Both the position numbers and the translations under genes were made by a program. From assembly GCA_023229645.1 (NCBI GenBank), contig JALNYU010000011.1, positions 70,688 through 134,687 on the forward strand: 64,000 bases of DNA, in the 5' to 3' direction. Position 1 is the first letter of the stretch. Each line of letters opens with the position of its first letter. This DNA comes from Nevskia sp. GTDB lineage: Bacteria > Pseudomonadota > Gammaproteobacteria > Nevskiales > Nevskiaceae. This document shows positions 16,138 to 24,401 of this stretch, piece after piece. The notes under the pieces were generated by a model that had not been told where the DNA came from, did not search any database, and worked only from the letters and a program-made list of their open reading frames with translations.

Positions 16138-17817
16138 ATGAAGATGTTTGATTTCGTGATTGTCGGCGGCGGCTCCGCAGGCTGCGTTTTGGCCAATCGC
16201 CTTTCCGCGAGCGGCAAATGGCAAGTCTGCTTACTTGAGGCAGGGCCCGCAGACACCAATCCGTTTATTCACGTGCCGGCTGGCATCGTGCCTGTGATAC
16301 GGAGCAAGGTGCTGAACTGGAACTTCTGGACTACGCCGCAGAAAAACTGCGCGAACCGGCCGATGCACTGGCCGCGCGGGCGCACGCTCGGCGGCAGTTC
16401 GTCGATCAACGCGATGTGCTACGTCCGTGGCCATGCGCAGGATTACGATCACTGGGCCAGTCTTGGTAACGAGGGCTGGTCGTATAAAGATGTGCTGCCG
16501 TATTTCCGCCGGATGGAAAATTTCGAGGCCATCGATAAAGTCCAGGACGGCAGCCAGTATCACGGCGTCGATGGCCCGCTCAATGTTGCGGAGCCGCGTT
16601 ACGTCAATCCGCTGATGTATGCGTTTATCGAGGCCGGGCAACAAGCAGGCTATCCCTACCGCGAAGATTTTAATGGGGCGGAACAAGAAGGCGTCGGCCT
16701 GTATCACACGATGCAAAAAGGCGGGCAGCGGTGTAGCAACGCCCGGGCGTATCTCGATCCGGTGCGTAGCCGCCCCAATCTCACCATCATCACCCATGCA
16801 CACGCCACCCGCGTGGTCTTCGACGGCAAGCGTGCCGTCGGCGTTCGATACATGCACAACGGCCGCTACACTGATGTTCGTGCGCGTCACGAAGTCATTC
16901 TTAGTGCTGGCGCGGTGAGCTCGCCGCATCTTCTGCTGCTATCTGGCGTTGGCCCGCACAAGGAACTGAGCCGCCACGGCATTGCCCAAGTGCAGGAGTT
17001 GCCCGGCGTCGGCGAGAATCTGCAGGATCATCTCGATATTCACGTCACGTATCGGGAAAAAACCCATCATTCGGTGAATTTTCAGCCGCGTGCGCTGTTG
17101 AGAATGGCATTTAGCGCGCTGAAGTATATTTTTCGGCGTCGCGGCGAACTAACCAGCAACTTCGCCCAGGCCGGTGGATTTATTTGCAGCGATGCCGAGC
17201 AGCCGATTCCGGACCTGCAATGGCATATGGTGCCGTTCGTGAATTCCAACCACGGCCAAACATTGCGACCGCTGTTCAAATACCGTGGGTTTACGTTGCT
17301 GACATGCTTTCTGCGGCCGGAAAGCCGCGGCCGCGTGACGCTAAACAGCGCAGATCCGTTTAGCCCACCGGCGATCGATGCAAATTATTTAGCGACCGAG
17401 CGCGACCTCGCGGTGTTGGCGGCCGGCGTGCGCGAAGCGCGCCGAGTGTTGAATCAGCCAGCGTTAGCGCCGCATCGGCTCGCTGAGTTGGAGCCGGGCC
17501 CGGCGGTACAGAGCGACGATGAAATTCGCGATTATGTTCGCCGCCGCGCCGAAACCATTTACCATCCTGTGGGTACCTGCCGCATGGGCCGCGATACGAT
17601 GGCCGTGGTTGATCCGCGATTGCGCGTGCGTGGGGTAACGAGCTTGCGTGTGGTGGATGCGTCGGTCATGCCAACGTTAATCGGCGGGAATACCAATGCG
17701 CCGACGACGATGATTGCCGAGCGGGCCGCTGAATTGATTTTGCAGGATGCAACGATCCGACATGGAATCACGGCGTTACGTGACTCCGTTTATTCGGCTG
17801 AACTCGCCGAAAAATAA
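16138..17817 (+). CDS. GMC-family FAD oxidoreductase (choline-dehydrogenase-like)
   Basis: 559 residues. The N-terminal FAD-binding motif FVIVGGGSAGCVLANRLS (GGGSAG at 10-15) is followed by the GMC signature WPRGRTLGGSSSINAMCYVRG and the second signature SAGAVSSPHLLLLSGVGP. The C-terminal catalytic pair is His476 in YHPVGTCRMG and Asn518 in GGNTNAPT. Such enzymes oxidise alcohols, from choline to long-chain or PEG alcohols, to aldehydes. No betaine genes are nearby, so betA is not claimed. The acyltransferase and hydrolase genes follow closely on the same strand. Confidence 0.9.
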   Translation: MKMFDFVIVGGGSAGCVLANRLSASGKWQVCLLEAGPADTNPFIHVPAGIVPVIRSKVLNWNFWTTPQKNCANRPMHWPRGRTLGGSSSINAMCYVRGHAQDYDHWASLGNEGWSYKDVLPYFRRMENFEAIDKVQDGSQYHGVDGPLNVAEPRYVNPLMYAFIEAGQQAGYPYREDFNGAEQEGVGLYHTMQKGGQRCSNARAYLDPVRSRPNLTIITHAHATRVVFDGKRAVGVRYMHNGRYTDVRARHEVILSAGAVSSPHLLLLSGVGPHKELSRHGIAQVQELPGVGENLQDHLDIHVTYREKTHHSVNFQPRALLRMAFSALKYIFRRRGELTSNFAQAGGFICSDAEQPIPDLQWHMVPFVNSNHGQTLRPLFKYRGFTLLTCFLRPESRGRVTLNSADPFSPPAIDANYLATERDLAVLAAGVREARRVLNQPALAPHRLAELEPGPAVQSDDEIRDYVRRRAETIYHPVGTCRMGRDTMAVVDPRLRVRGVTSLRVVDASVMPTLIGGNTNAPTTMIAERAAELILQDATIRHGITALRDSVYSAELAEK

Positions 17818-17832
17818 CAATTAAGGTACGCG

Positions 17833-18738
17833 ATGTTGCGATTTATGCCCGCCTGGTTCACCGGCACGGTGATGGCGTTACTGCTGTTGCTCAACACCAT
17901 ATTCTGGGTAACGCCGCTGTATTTTTTTGCAGTCGTAAAGCTGCTGCCGATTGCTGGCTTGCGCCTTTTTTGTTCGCGGATTATTGCCGCCTGCGGCCAA
18001 AACTGGGCTTCGGTCAATACCTGGTTTGGCGACCAATTATTGCCAACGCGCTGGCAGATTCGCGGCGTCGAAAAACTCGATCCACGCGGCCAATATCTGG
18101 TGTGCTGCAACCACCAAACCTGGAACGATATTTACGTTGTGATGAAGGCATTCGACCGCCGCGCGCCGTTCTTCAAGTTCTTTCTGAAACAGGAACTGAT
18201 CTGGGTGCCGCTGCTCGGTCTTGCCTGGTGGGGCTTGGACTACCCATTCATGAAGCGTTACAGCGCGGCGTATTTGGCGCGCCATCCGGAAGCGCGTGGC
18301 AACGATCTGATCACCACCCGTAAAGCCTGCGAACGCTATCGCAATCTGCCGGTGACGATCCTGAATTTCCTCGAAGGCACGCGGTTTTCGAAAGCCAAGC
18401 AGGCCAAACAGAAATCGCCGTACCGACACCTGCTGCGGCCGCGCGCTGGCGGTTTCGCGCTGGCGATTTCGGCGATGGGCGAAAAAATCAATTTGCTGCT
18501 CGATGTCACGGTTGTATACCCCGAAGGCGCGCGCGGATTTTGGGGGCTGCTCTCGGGCCAAGTACAGAATGTGATTGTCGAAGTACGGCAGGTGACGATC
18601 CCGCACGAAATGTATGTCGGCAGTTACGAACAAGATCCGCAATTCCGCAAGCGTTTCCAGGCCTGGATCGCCGAGATCTGGCAGGTTAAAGACCAACGTA
18701 TTGCCGAATTGCTGGCTGAGTCTGGCGTACAACCGTGA
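17833..18738 (+). CDS. YihG-like membrane acyltransferase (PlsC family)
   Basis: 301 residues. One or two N-terminal membrane helices (VMALLLLLNTIFWVTPLYFF) precede the acyltransferase core. Motif I is NHQTWND, with the HX4D pair His94/Asp99; motif II is in YPFMKRYS; motif III is FLEGTRFSKAK. These features match the lysophosphatidic acid acyltransferase-like YihG subgroup that remodels phospholipids at the inner membrane. It lies 15 bases after the GMC gene and ends in a GTGA overlap with the lipoprotein hydrolase, so the three form an operon. Confidence 0.88.
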   Translation: MLRFMPAWFTGTVMALLLLLNTIFWVTPLYFFAVVKLLPIAGLRLFCSRIIAACGQNWASVNTWFGDQLLPTRWQIRGVEKLDPRGQYLVCCNHQTWNDIYVVMKAFDRRAPFFKFFLKQELIWVPLLGLAWWGLDYPFMKRYSAAYLARHPEARGNDLITTRKACERYRNLPVTILNFLEGTRFSKAKQAKQKSPYRHLLRPRAGGFALAISAMGEKINLLLDVTVVYPEGARGFWGLLSGQVQNVIVEVRQVTIPHEMYVGSYEQDPQFRKRFQAWIAEIWQVKDQRIAELLAESGVQP

Positions 18739-19652
18739 AAGCCGGGCTTGGCCTCGTACTGGTTTTAGTGCTGGCACTGTCTGCATGCACGCAATCGGTT
18801 GCCGACGGTAGCCGGGTTGACGATCAGTTGCCGCTCTTATTTCCCGAAGGGCCGCGACCAGAAGCGCATGATTACGTCGTCGACGGTCGCAAAATCCACT
18901 ACCTGCTGATGCCAGGCGGCCCCGCCCGCATTATTTTCTTGCACGGCACGCCGGGCAATTGGCAGGGATGGAGCGAGTTTCTCGCTGATCCGCGGCTACG
19001 CGAACTGGCGACGATGATCGCCGTCGATCGCCCTGGCTTCGGCAATTCCGGCCGCGGCCACATGGTGCCGCAGCTTGATGATCAGGTGCGGCTGTTAGCG
19101 CCTCTGCTGGAAATCGAAGGCGGCGGCCAAGACCACAGCGCGGTATTGGTCGGGCACTCGCTTGGCGGCCCCATTGCCGCGCGCATGGCGATGGAACATT
19201 CGGCGCAAGTGCGTGCGGCGCTGTTGATCGCGCCATCGATCGACCCGGCAACGGAGCGCCCGCGCTGGTTTAATCAGCTCGCGGATACCTGGCTTGCGCG
19301 AGCATTCGCTGGCACCTGGATACAACATCAATTCGCTGATGATGATCTCTACAACGCCAACGCCGAAATCATGCCGCTTGCGCGAAATTTGAAGGCGATG
19401 GAACCGGATTGGTCGCGGGTGACGATGCCCGTTACCGTGCTGCAGGGCATGAAAGACACTTTGGTCAATCCAGCGACGGCCGACTACGCCGAGCGTGTAC
19501 TGCCGAAAGGCAACGCCAGCGTTCTACGTTTGCCGAACGAGGACCACTTCGTACTGTGGCGCGAGCCGCGGCTGGTGGTCGAAGCGATTGTTGATTTGCT
19601 GAACCGCAGCGCGAATGCGGCTAATGGGGCGGCAGGCGTCAGCGGCTCGTAA
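18735..19652 (+). CDS. Alpha/beta-hydrolase lipoprotein
   Basis: 305 residues from a GTG that overlaps the preceding stop (GTGA). A signal peptide with lipobox LALSAC puts the lipidated cysteine at residue 18, an uncommon anchor for this fold. The hydrolase core has the oxyanion loop FLHGTPGNWQGW, DRPGFGNSGRG, the nucleophile elbow GHSLGG (Ser142), and a C-terminal His in NEDHFVLW. Substrate unknown; coupling to an acyltransferase suggests envelope lipid turnover, which is inference. Confidence 0.85.
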   Translation: MKAGLGLVLVLVLALSACTQSVADGSRVDDQLPLLFPEGPRPEAHDYVVDGRKIHYLLMPGGPARIIFLHGTPGNWQGWSEFLADPRLRELATMIAVDRPGFGNSGRGHMVPQLDDQVRLLAPLLEIEGGGQDHSAVLVGHSLGGPIAARMAMEHSAQVRAALLIAPSIDPATERPRWFNQLADTWLARAFAGTWIQHQFADDDLYNANAEIMPLARNLKAMEPDWSRVTMPVTVLQGMKDTLVNPATADYAERVLPKGNASVLRLPNEDHFVLWREPRLVVEAIVDLLNRSANAANGAAGVSGS

Positions 19653-20211
19653 AGTCGTACGCGGCACGTTCCAAATCGTTTAAAAGCAAAGGAAACTCGG
19701 CGCGCAGCTGCGGCACATGCGTGCGCCAGCTACGCGCCGCATCGTGTAGCAACTGCGGCTGCTTGAGGCGGCTGGCGATGCGGCTGATGGTACGGTCGAT
19801 GCCCGATTCATTGCGATACGAACACAGCAGGCGTTCGAAGCGGATCTTGCACGGCGGTGTTGCGCCCGCGAGCCGCCAAGCTTCGGGATCGGCGACCGCC
19901 ACGGCGCAGCGCCGGGCAAAGTCGCTCAAAGTATCGGAGCGCGGCCAGTCCAATGCCATGCAGTGGTCGTAAAGCACGTCTAAAACGATGCCGGCATAGC
20001 GCCGCGTTTCCGGCGGAAAGCGCTCGCGCGCCACGCGGGAGAGTGGGTGGCTATCGGTTAGTACGTCGATGCGCCGGTGCAGCCGTATCGACTGCTCCAG
20101 CGGCGACGGAAAGCGCTGCTCGAGCCGGCCGCGCACGATGTCGCCAAGCACCGCGCCAGAAAGCGGCAGATTCGCCGCCTCGCTTAAGTGCAAATGGGCG
20201 AGGTAATTCAC
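19639..20211 (-). CDS. acpH: AcpH-like acyl carrier protein phosphodiesterase (DUF479)
   Basis: 190 residues from the GTG at 20211, which gives the family N-terminus VNYLAHLHLSE; the frame is open further up but with Arg/Pro-rich nonsense. Conserved features are the LSGAVLGDIVRG segment, QSIRLHRRIDVLTDSHP, AGIVLDVLYDHCMA (HD-type metal ligands), and the C-terminal pattern. AcpH removes the phosphopantetheine arm from holo-ACP. It overlaps the convergent hydrolase gene by 14 bases at its 3' end and follows the FAH gene by 43 bases. Confidence 0.85.
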   Translation of the reverse strand: MNYLAHLHLSEAANLPLSGAVLGDIVRGRLEQRFPSPLEQSIRLHRRIDVLTDSHPLSRVARERFPPETRRYAGIVLDVLYDHCMALDWPRSDTLSDFARRCAVAVADPEAWRLAGATPPCKIRFERLLCSYRNESGIDRTISRIASRLKQPQLLHDAARSWRTHVPQLRAEFPLLLNDLERAAYDFTSR

Positions 20212-20254
20212 CGGCCTCGGGCATCGTGGCCGGCGCGGCGTCGGCTGGTGGCAA

Positions 20255-20872
20255 TCAGCTGCAATACCATTCGTGACGGCCCAAATGCGTGCCTTCGAGC
20301 ACCGCATGATCGCCCGGCTTCAGCGCCGCGACCCCTTTCGGCGTGCCGGTGTAGATGATGTCGCCCGGCATCAGTGCCCAGGTTTGGCTGAGGATGTGGA
20401 TTTGCCGCGCAACGCTGTACAGCATCTCACGCGTATGGCCGTGTTGGCGCAGTTCGCCGTTGACGTGCAGCGTGAAGTCCAAAGATTGCAGATCTTGCTC
20501 CAGAAAGGGTTGCCAATCGCCGAGTGGCGCCGCGCCGTCGAACGATTTCGCCAGTTCCCACGGTGCGCCTTTTTTCTTCAGCTCGCTTTGCAGATCGCGC
20601 AGCGTTAGGTCCAGACCCAGCGTTACCGCGGCGACGCATTCCAAGGCGTTTTCAACCGGGATGTCGGCGCCGCCGCCAGTCAGCATCACCACCAGTTCGG
20701 CCTCATGATGCGTATCACCGCGGCCGCGTGGCAGCGGAATCGGCTCCCCGGCCGGCACGATGCACGAGGCTGGTTTCATGAAGATGAGGCAGGAGGAATC
20801 CGGCGCGTTGCCGAGTTCGGTGATGTGTTCGGCGTAATTGCGACCGATGCAGAAAATGCGCTTGACGTTCAT
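20255..20872 (-). CDS. Fumarylacetoacetate-hydrolase-family protein
   Basis: 205 residues, a single FAH domain. It starts with MNVKRIFCIGRNYAEHITELG, then MKPASCIVPAGEPIPLP, and the metal-site strand THHEAELVVMLTGGG. GLDLTLRDLQSELKKKGAPWELAKSFDGAAPLGDW is the family core, here spread over about 105-140, with GDIIYTGTPKGVAAL near the end. YcgM/FAHD1-like members are acylpyruvases or oxaloacetate decarboxylases; the exact substrate cannot be read. Probably co-transcribed with acpH. Confidence 0.88.
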   Translation of the reverse strand: MNVKRIFCIGRNYAEHITELGNAPDSSCLIFMKPASCIVPAGEPIPLPRGRGDTHHEAELVVMLTGGGADIPVENALECVAAVTLGLDLTLRDLQSELKKKGAPWELAKSFDGAAPLGDWQPFLEQDLQSLDFTLHVNGELRQHGHTREMLYSVARQIHILSQTWALMPGDIIYTGTPKGVAALKPGDHAVLEGTHLGRHEWYCS

Positions 20873-21098
20873 GGCGGAGCTGTTGGAAATGGACGGGTGC
20901 TGTAGAGAGTATGCCTGCCGAAGGCGGCCGATACTCAGTGTGTGACGATTTCATTGACCAGCGCTGGCGTCGGCTGCATTTCGCCACATTTTCAGTGTGC
21001 CTCAGTGGCATAGGCTTTGCGGTCAGTTCCTAACTTCCCCTTTACGCCCTGCAGGGTTTGCGGAACACTGCACCCCTTCCCAATTTAATGAGCCCCCG

Positions 21099-22553
21099 AT
21101 GATCGCTTCGCGTGCCCTGGTGCTGCCGTTAGTCGCGGCTATTACGTTTGCTGTCGGCGTTTCCTCGGCTCAGGCTGAGCCCGCCCAACCTGATACCTCG
21201 GCAACGTTGGCGCGCATTCGCGATGCCGCGCTGAAAGATGATTGGGCGTTCCAGCGTTTGGCTGATCTCACCGACAAAATCGGCCCACGCCTGTCCGGCT
21301 CGCCGCAGGCTGAAGCGGCCGTCGCACAGGTTGCTGCGGCGCTGAATGTCGCCGGCCTGAAAGTCACGCTGCAGCCGGTGAAAGTCCCGCATTGGGTGCG
21401 CGGCGAAGAGCGCGGTGAACTGGTCGAATACGCCGGGCGGCCGGCCGGCATCACACAAAAAGTGCAGCTCACCGCGCTCGGCGGTTCCGCGGCAACCCCG
21501 GCAAAAGGCCTGACACTGCCGGTGCTGGTCGTTCACAGCTTTGCCGAGTTGGATGCACGTGCGGCGGAAGCCAAAGGCAAAATCGTATTGATCAGCGTGC
21601 CGTTCAATCAGCTGCTAGCCGATAACGGCCGTTCCGGCGAAGCCTACGGCCAAGCGGGCGAACCGCGCTTCCGTGGCCCGGCAGCCTTGGCCAAAGTCGG
21701 TGCGGCGGCGGCGCTGGTGCGCTCGGTCGGCGGCGCGGATTTCCGCATCCCGCATACCGGCGCCACGGTTTGGGACGAAAACGGCAGCAAGATTCCGGCA
21801 GCGGCGGTGACGGCGGAAGATGCGTTGCTGATCGAGCGGCTGAATGCACAGGGTCCGGTGACGATGAAGCTGACACTGACGCCGCAAACCTTGCCCGACG
21901 CTGACAGCCACAACGTGCTCGGCGATCTCGTCGGCAGCGAAAAGCCGGATGAAGTCGTTATTGTTTCCGGCCATCTCGATTCCTGGGATCTGGCGACCGG
22001 CGCGATTGATGACGGCGCGGGTGTTGCTTCGGCGATGGGAGCGGTGCGGCTACTGAAGTCGCTCGGGTTGCAGCCGCGCCGGACGATACGTGCCGTGGCG
22101 TGGATGAACGAGGAAAACGGTACCCGTGGCGGTAAGGCTTATTTCGAAGCCAATAAAAATACGCTCAGCAATCAATTTGCTGCGATCGAAAGCGACAGTG
22201 GTGCCGGCCGGCCGCTCGGCCTGCTCGCGCACATCACGAAAGATTCGATGCCGCTGGTTGCGCCGCTACAGAAGGTGCTCGGGCCGATCGGCGCAACCGC
22301 CTTCGAGCTGCGCGATAACCCGATCGGCGCGGACATCTCGCCGTTGCAGCGCGCGGGCGTGCCGGGCTTCGAGCCGCTTTTGGATACGCGCAGCTACTTC
22401 AACTATCACCACACGCCGGCCGACACGCTCGACAAAGTCGACCCGGAAAATATTCGCCGGCAGGTGGCTTTGCTCGCATCCTTGGCCTATCTGCTAGCCG
22501 ATTTGCCGGAGCCGTTGCCACGTCTCCCGGTCAACGCCAAGGACGATGACTAA
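21099..22553 (+). CDS. Secreted M28 peptidase, carboxypeptidase Q-like
   Basis: 484 residues from the ATG at 21099, which begins a clear signal peptide ending VSSAQA/EP; the open frame extends to 20997 without one. A protease-associated region (about 130-260) is inserted, followed by the M28 zinc core. Zinc ligands appear in SGHLDSWD (His292, Asp294), IDDGAG (Asp304), NEENG (Glu338/Glu339), and ESDSGAG. Members are periplasmic or secreted carboxy- or aminopeptidases. Its stop overlaps the next lipoprotein gene by eight bases. Confidence 0.9.
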   Translation: MIASRALVLPLVAAITFAVGVSSAQAEPAQPDTSATLARIRDAALKDDWAFQRLADLTDKIGPRLSGSPQAEAAVAQVAAALNVAGLKVTLQPVKVPHWVRGEERGELVEYAGRPAGITQKVQLTALGGSAATPAKGLTLPVLVVHSFAELDARAAEAKGKIVLISVPFNQLLADNGRSGEAYGQAGEPRFRGPAALAKVGAAAALVRSVGGADFRIPHTGATVWDENGSKIPAAAVTAEDALLIERLNAQGPVTMKLTLTPQTLPDADSHNVLGDLVGSEKPDEVVIVSGHLDSWDLATGAIDDGAGVASAMGAVRLLKSLGLQPRRTIRAVAWMNEENGTRGGKAYFEANKNTLSNQFAAIESDSGAGRPLGLLAHITKDSMPLVAPLQKVLGPIGATAFELRDNPIGADISPLQRAGVPGFEPLLDTRSYFNYHHTPADTLDKVDPENIRRQVALLASLAYLLADLPEPLPRLPVNAKDDD

Positions 22554-23031
22554 GCGTCAAGCATCGGCTGCGCTGCGGCGGCTTTTGAGCCTCGTAGCGT
22601 GCGCGCTGGCATTGGCCGCGTGTATGCCGGCGGCGGTGAAGCCGGCTGTGGATGTGCGGCAGTTGCAGGATCAAGTCGCAGCAACTGAGCGGGCGTTCGC
22701 GCAAGCGATGGCCGAGCGTAACTTCGCCGCGTTCAGCGCGTTTGTCGCCGATGAAGCGGTGTTCTTTTCCGGCAAGAAACAGTTGCACGGCAAGGCCGAA
22801 GTCACCGCCGCTTGGCACCGTTTTTTTGCAACGCCTGCGGCACCGTTTTCGTGGCAGCCGGAAACCGTTGAAGTGCTCGCGTCCGGAACCTTGGCTTTGA
22901 GCACCGGGCCGGTTCGGGATGATCAAGGCCGCTTGGTCGCCACGTTTACGTCGATCTGGCGACAGCAAGCGCCCGGTGTTTGGCGCATCGTTTTTGATAA
23001 AGGCAACGATGTTTGCGTGCCCACGCCATGA
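22546..23031 (+). CDS. SnoaL/DUF4440-type lipoprotein
   Basis: 161 residues with a signal peptide and lipobox LALAAC (lipidated Cys26). A DUF4440/NTF2-like domain (about 42-160) has VAATERAFAQAMAERNFAAFSAF, LHGKAEVTAAWHRFF and a final WRIVFDKGND strand. NTF2-like domains bind small ligands or act as enzymes; nothing more specific is seen. It overlaps the peptidase gene by eight bases, so the pair is translationally coupled and probably works in the same periplasmic pathway. Confidence 0.8.
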   Translation: MTKRQASAALRRLLSLVACALALAACMPAAVKPAVDVRQLQDQVAATERAFAQAMAERNFAAFSAFVADEAVFFSGKKQLHGKAEVTAAWHRFFATPAAPFSWQPETVEVLASGTLALSTGPVRDDQGRLVATFTSIWRQQAPGVWRIVFDKGNDVCVPTP

Positions 23032-23056
23032 GCTGACGGTCTAGCGCCGGCCGCGG

Positions 23057-23827
23057 CTATTGCCCGCGGTGCCAGCGCTGTAGGGTTTCGAGATCGGCGT
23101 AGCCTGCGCCTCCGGTATCGCCACGCAGGCAGCTGAATGGCGCGTTGGGCTCGCCGAGATCGGACAATACAACCGCAGCGGCATCGAAATTCTGGCTCGC
23201 AGTGTAGTCGTTCACGGTGACGACAGTGCGCAGCGCAGCGCCGTGCGCCGCGCGCAGGCCGTTTTCGGAATCTTCGAACGCCAAGCATTGCGCCGCTGGC
23301 AACTGCATTTGCGCGAGCACCCAGTGATAAATATCGGGCGCCGGTTTTTTCGCCGGGACGATGTCGCCCGCGCCAATACATTCAAACCATGCGCTACTGC
23401 CGGCGCCAAGTGAATTTTCAAGTAGCGTCGTGACATTTTCCGGCGTCGTCGTCGTTGCGATTGCCAGGCGTAAGCCAGCCGTTCGCGCCGCTTGCAAGAG
23501 GCGCGCAACGCCCGGCCGCAGTGGCAATCCGCCTTCGGCGCCGAGCATGTTGTAGTGCACGGTCTTGGCGCGATGCAACCCGGCGATAAAGGCATCGAGA
23601 TCGGTGCGCGCGAGTTGCGCCGGATGAGCCTGTGCCAAAAAGTGGTGGATGCGCTCTTTGCCGCCGGTAACGGCCAGCAATTCGCCGTATAGCGCGACAT
23701 CCCAATGCCAATCCAATCCGGCTTCGCTAAATGCGCGATTAAATGCGACCCGATGGCCATCGCGCTCAGTATCGGCGAGGGTGCCGTCAACATCGAAGAT
23801 TAAGGCAGTCAGCGGCGAGTTAGTCAT
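23057..23827 (-). CDS. HAD-superfamily phosphatase (CbbY/Gph-like)
   Basis: 256 residues. HAD motif I is FDVDGTLADTERDG with Asp12/Asp14, motif II is LAIATTTTPEN, motif III is in PAKKPAPDIYHWVL, and motif IV is CLAFEDSENGLRAAHGA. A helical cap lies between motifs I and II. It resembles CbbY-type sugar-phosphate phosphatases (xylulose-1,5-bisphosphate phosphatase in autotrophs), but no Calvin-cycle genes are present, so the substrate is open. It ends convergently with the DUF4440 lipoprotein. Confidence 0.85.
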   Translation of the reverse strand: MTNSPLTALIFDVDGTLADTERDGHRVAFNRAFSEAGLDWHWDVALYGELLAVTGGKERIHHFLAQAHPAQLARTDLDAFIAGLHRAKTVHYNMLGAEGGLPLRPGVARLLQAARTAGLRLAIATTTTPENVTTLLENSLGAGSSAWFECIGAGDIVPAKKPAPDIYHWVLAQMQLPAAQCLAFEDSENGLRAAHGAALRTVVTVNDYTASQNFDAAAVVLSDLGEPNAPFSCLRGDTGGAGYADLETLQRWHRGQ

Positions 23828-24401
23828 TGTTTCTGGGGCGGCCGGCAGGGTGGGTGGCGTGCATCATGATGGCATTGCGATCGGCACCAAGACCGCGCAC
23901 GCATTGAAATAGCGCGCGCAGTTCCGCCGAAATTCAGCAAGGCGGCCGGAATCCGATTTTTCGCAGACATTCTTTATCGATATCGAATGCCGTTTGGCGG
24001 CTGATACCAACCGTTAAATCTGTTTTTCGGCCTATCGGAAGACATTTCCGAAAGCCAATAAAAAATATTAATACCGACAATTGTGAATAAAAAATCAAAA
24101 TAAAAACCTGAAGATAGCTTCATTCCGGTTAAATATTCAGCACCGGAACGGCTGGCTGCCGGCGATTATGTTTTTGCTTTTTTGCCACTTTTAAATTCTG
24201 CAAGATTAGCTTTTTAGTTTAAATTAAATATTGTTTATCAATAGTTTATATTTTATTTTCCGATCTATTTTGGCGTTAGTGCACTTCCTTTCGTTGAAAT
24301 TTAAAACTGCCTTGAGGCGTTGAAACTTAATCGTCATCGGTTTGTAAGTTGCTTCTGATTCAGTATCTCGCTTGTAGCAAACAACACAAACAGGAAGACG
24401 G
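23828..24401 (+). other. AT-rich intergenic region upstream of the CehA/McbA pair
   Basis: About 570 bases, visibly much richer in A and T than its neighbours from about 23950 on. It holds no supportable gene; the 61-codon minus frame at 24224-24409 is AT-driven. Small inverted repeats occur (TCGGAA/TTCCGA around 24036-24052). It carries the promoter and a long untranslated leader of the 24402 gene, which has a GGAAG ribosome-binding site. H-NS-like silencing or a transferred segment is possible. Confidence 0.5.

Noticed and set aside
15905..16141. A 78-codon frame overlapping the GMC oxidoreductase start
   Set aside because: No domain, no ribosome-binding site, and noise-like composition; the ATGA overlap alone is not enough.
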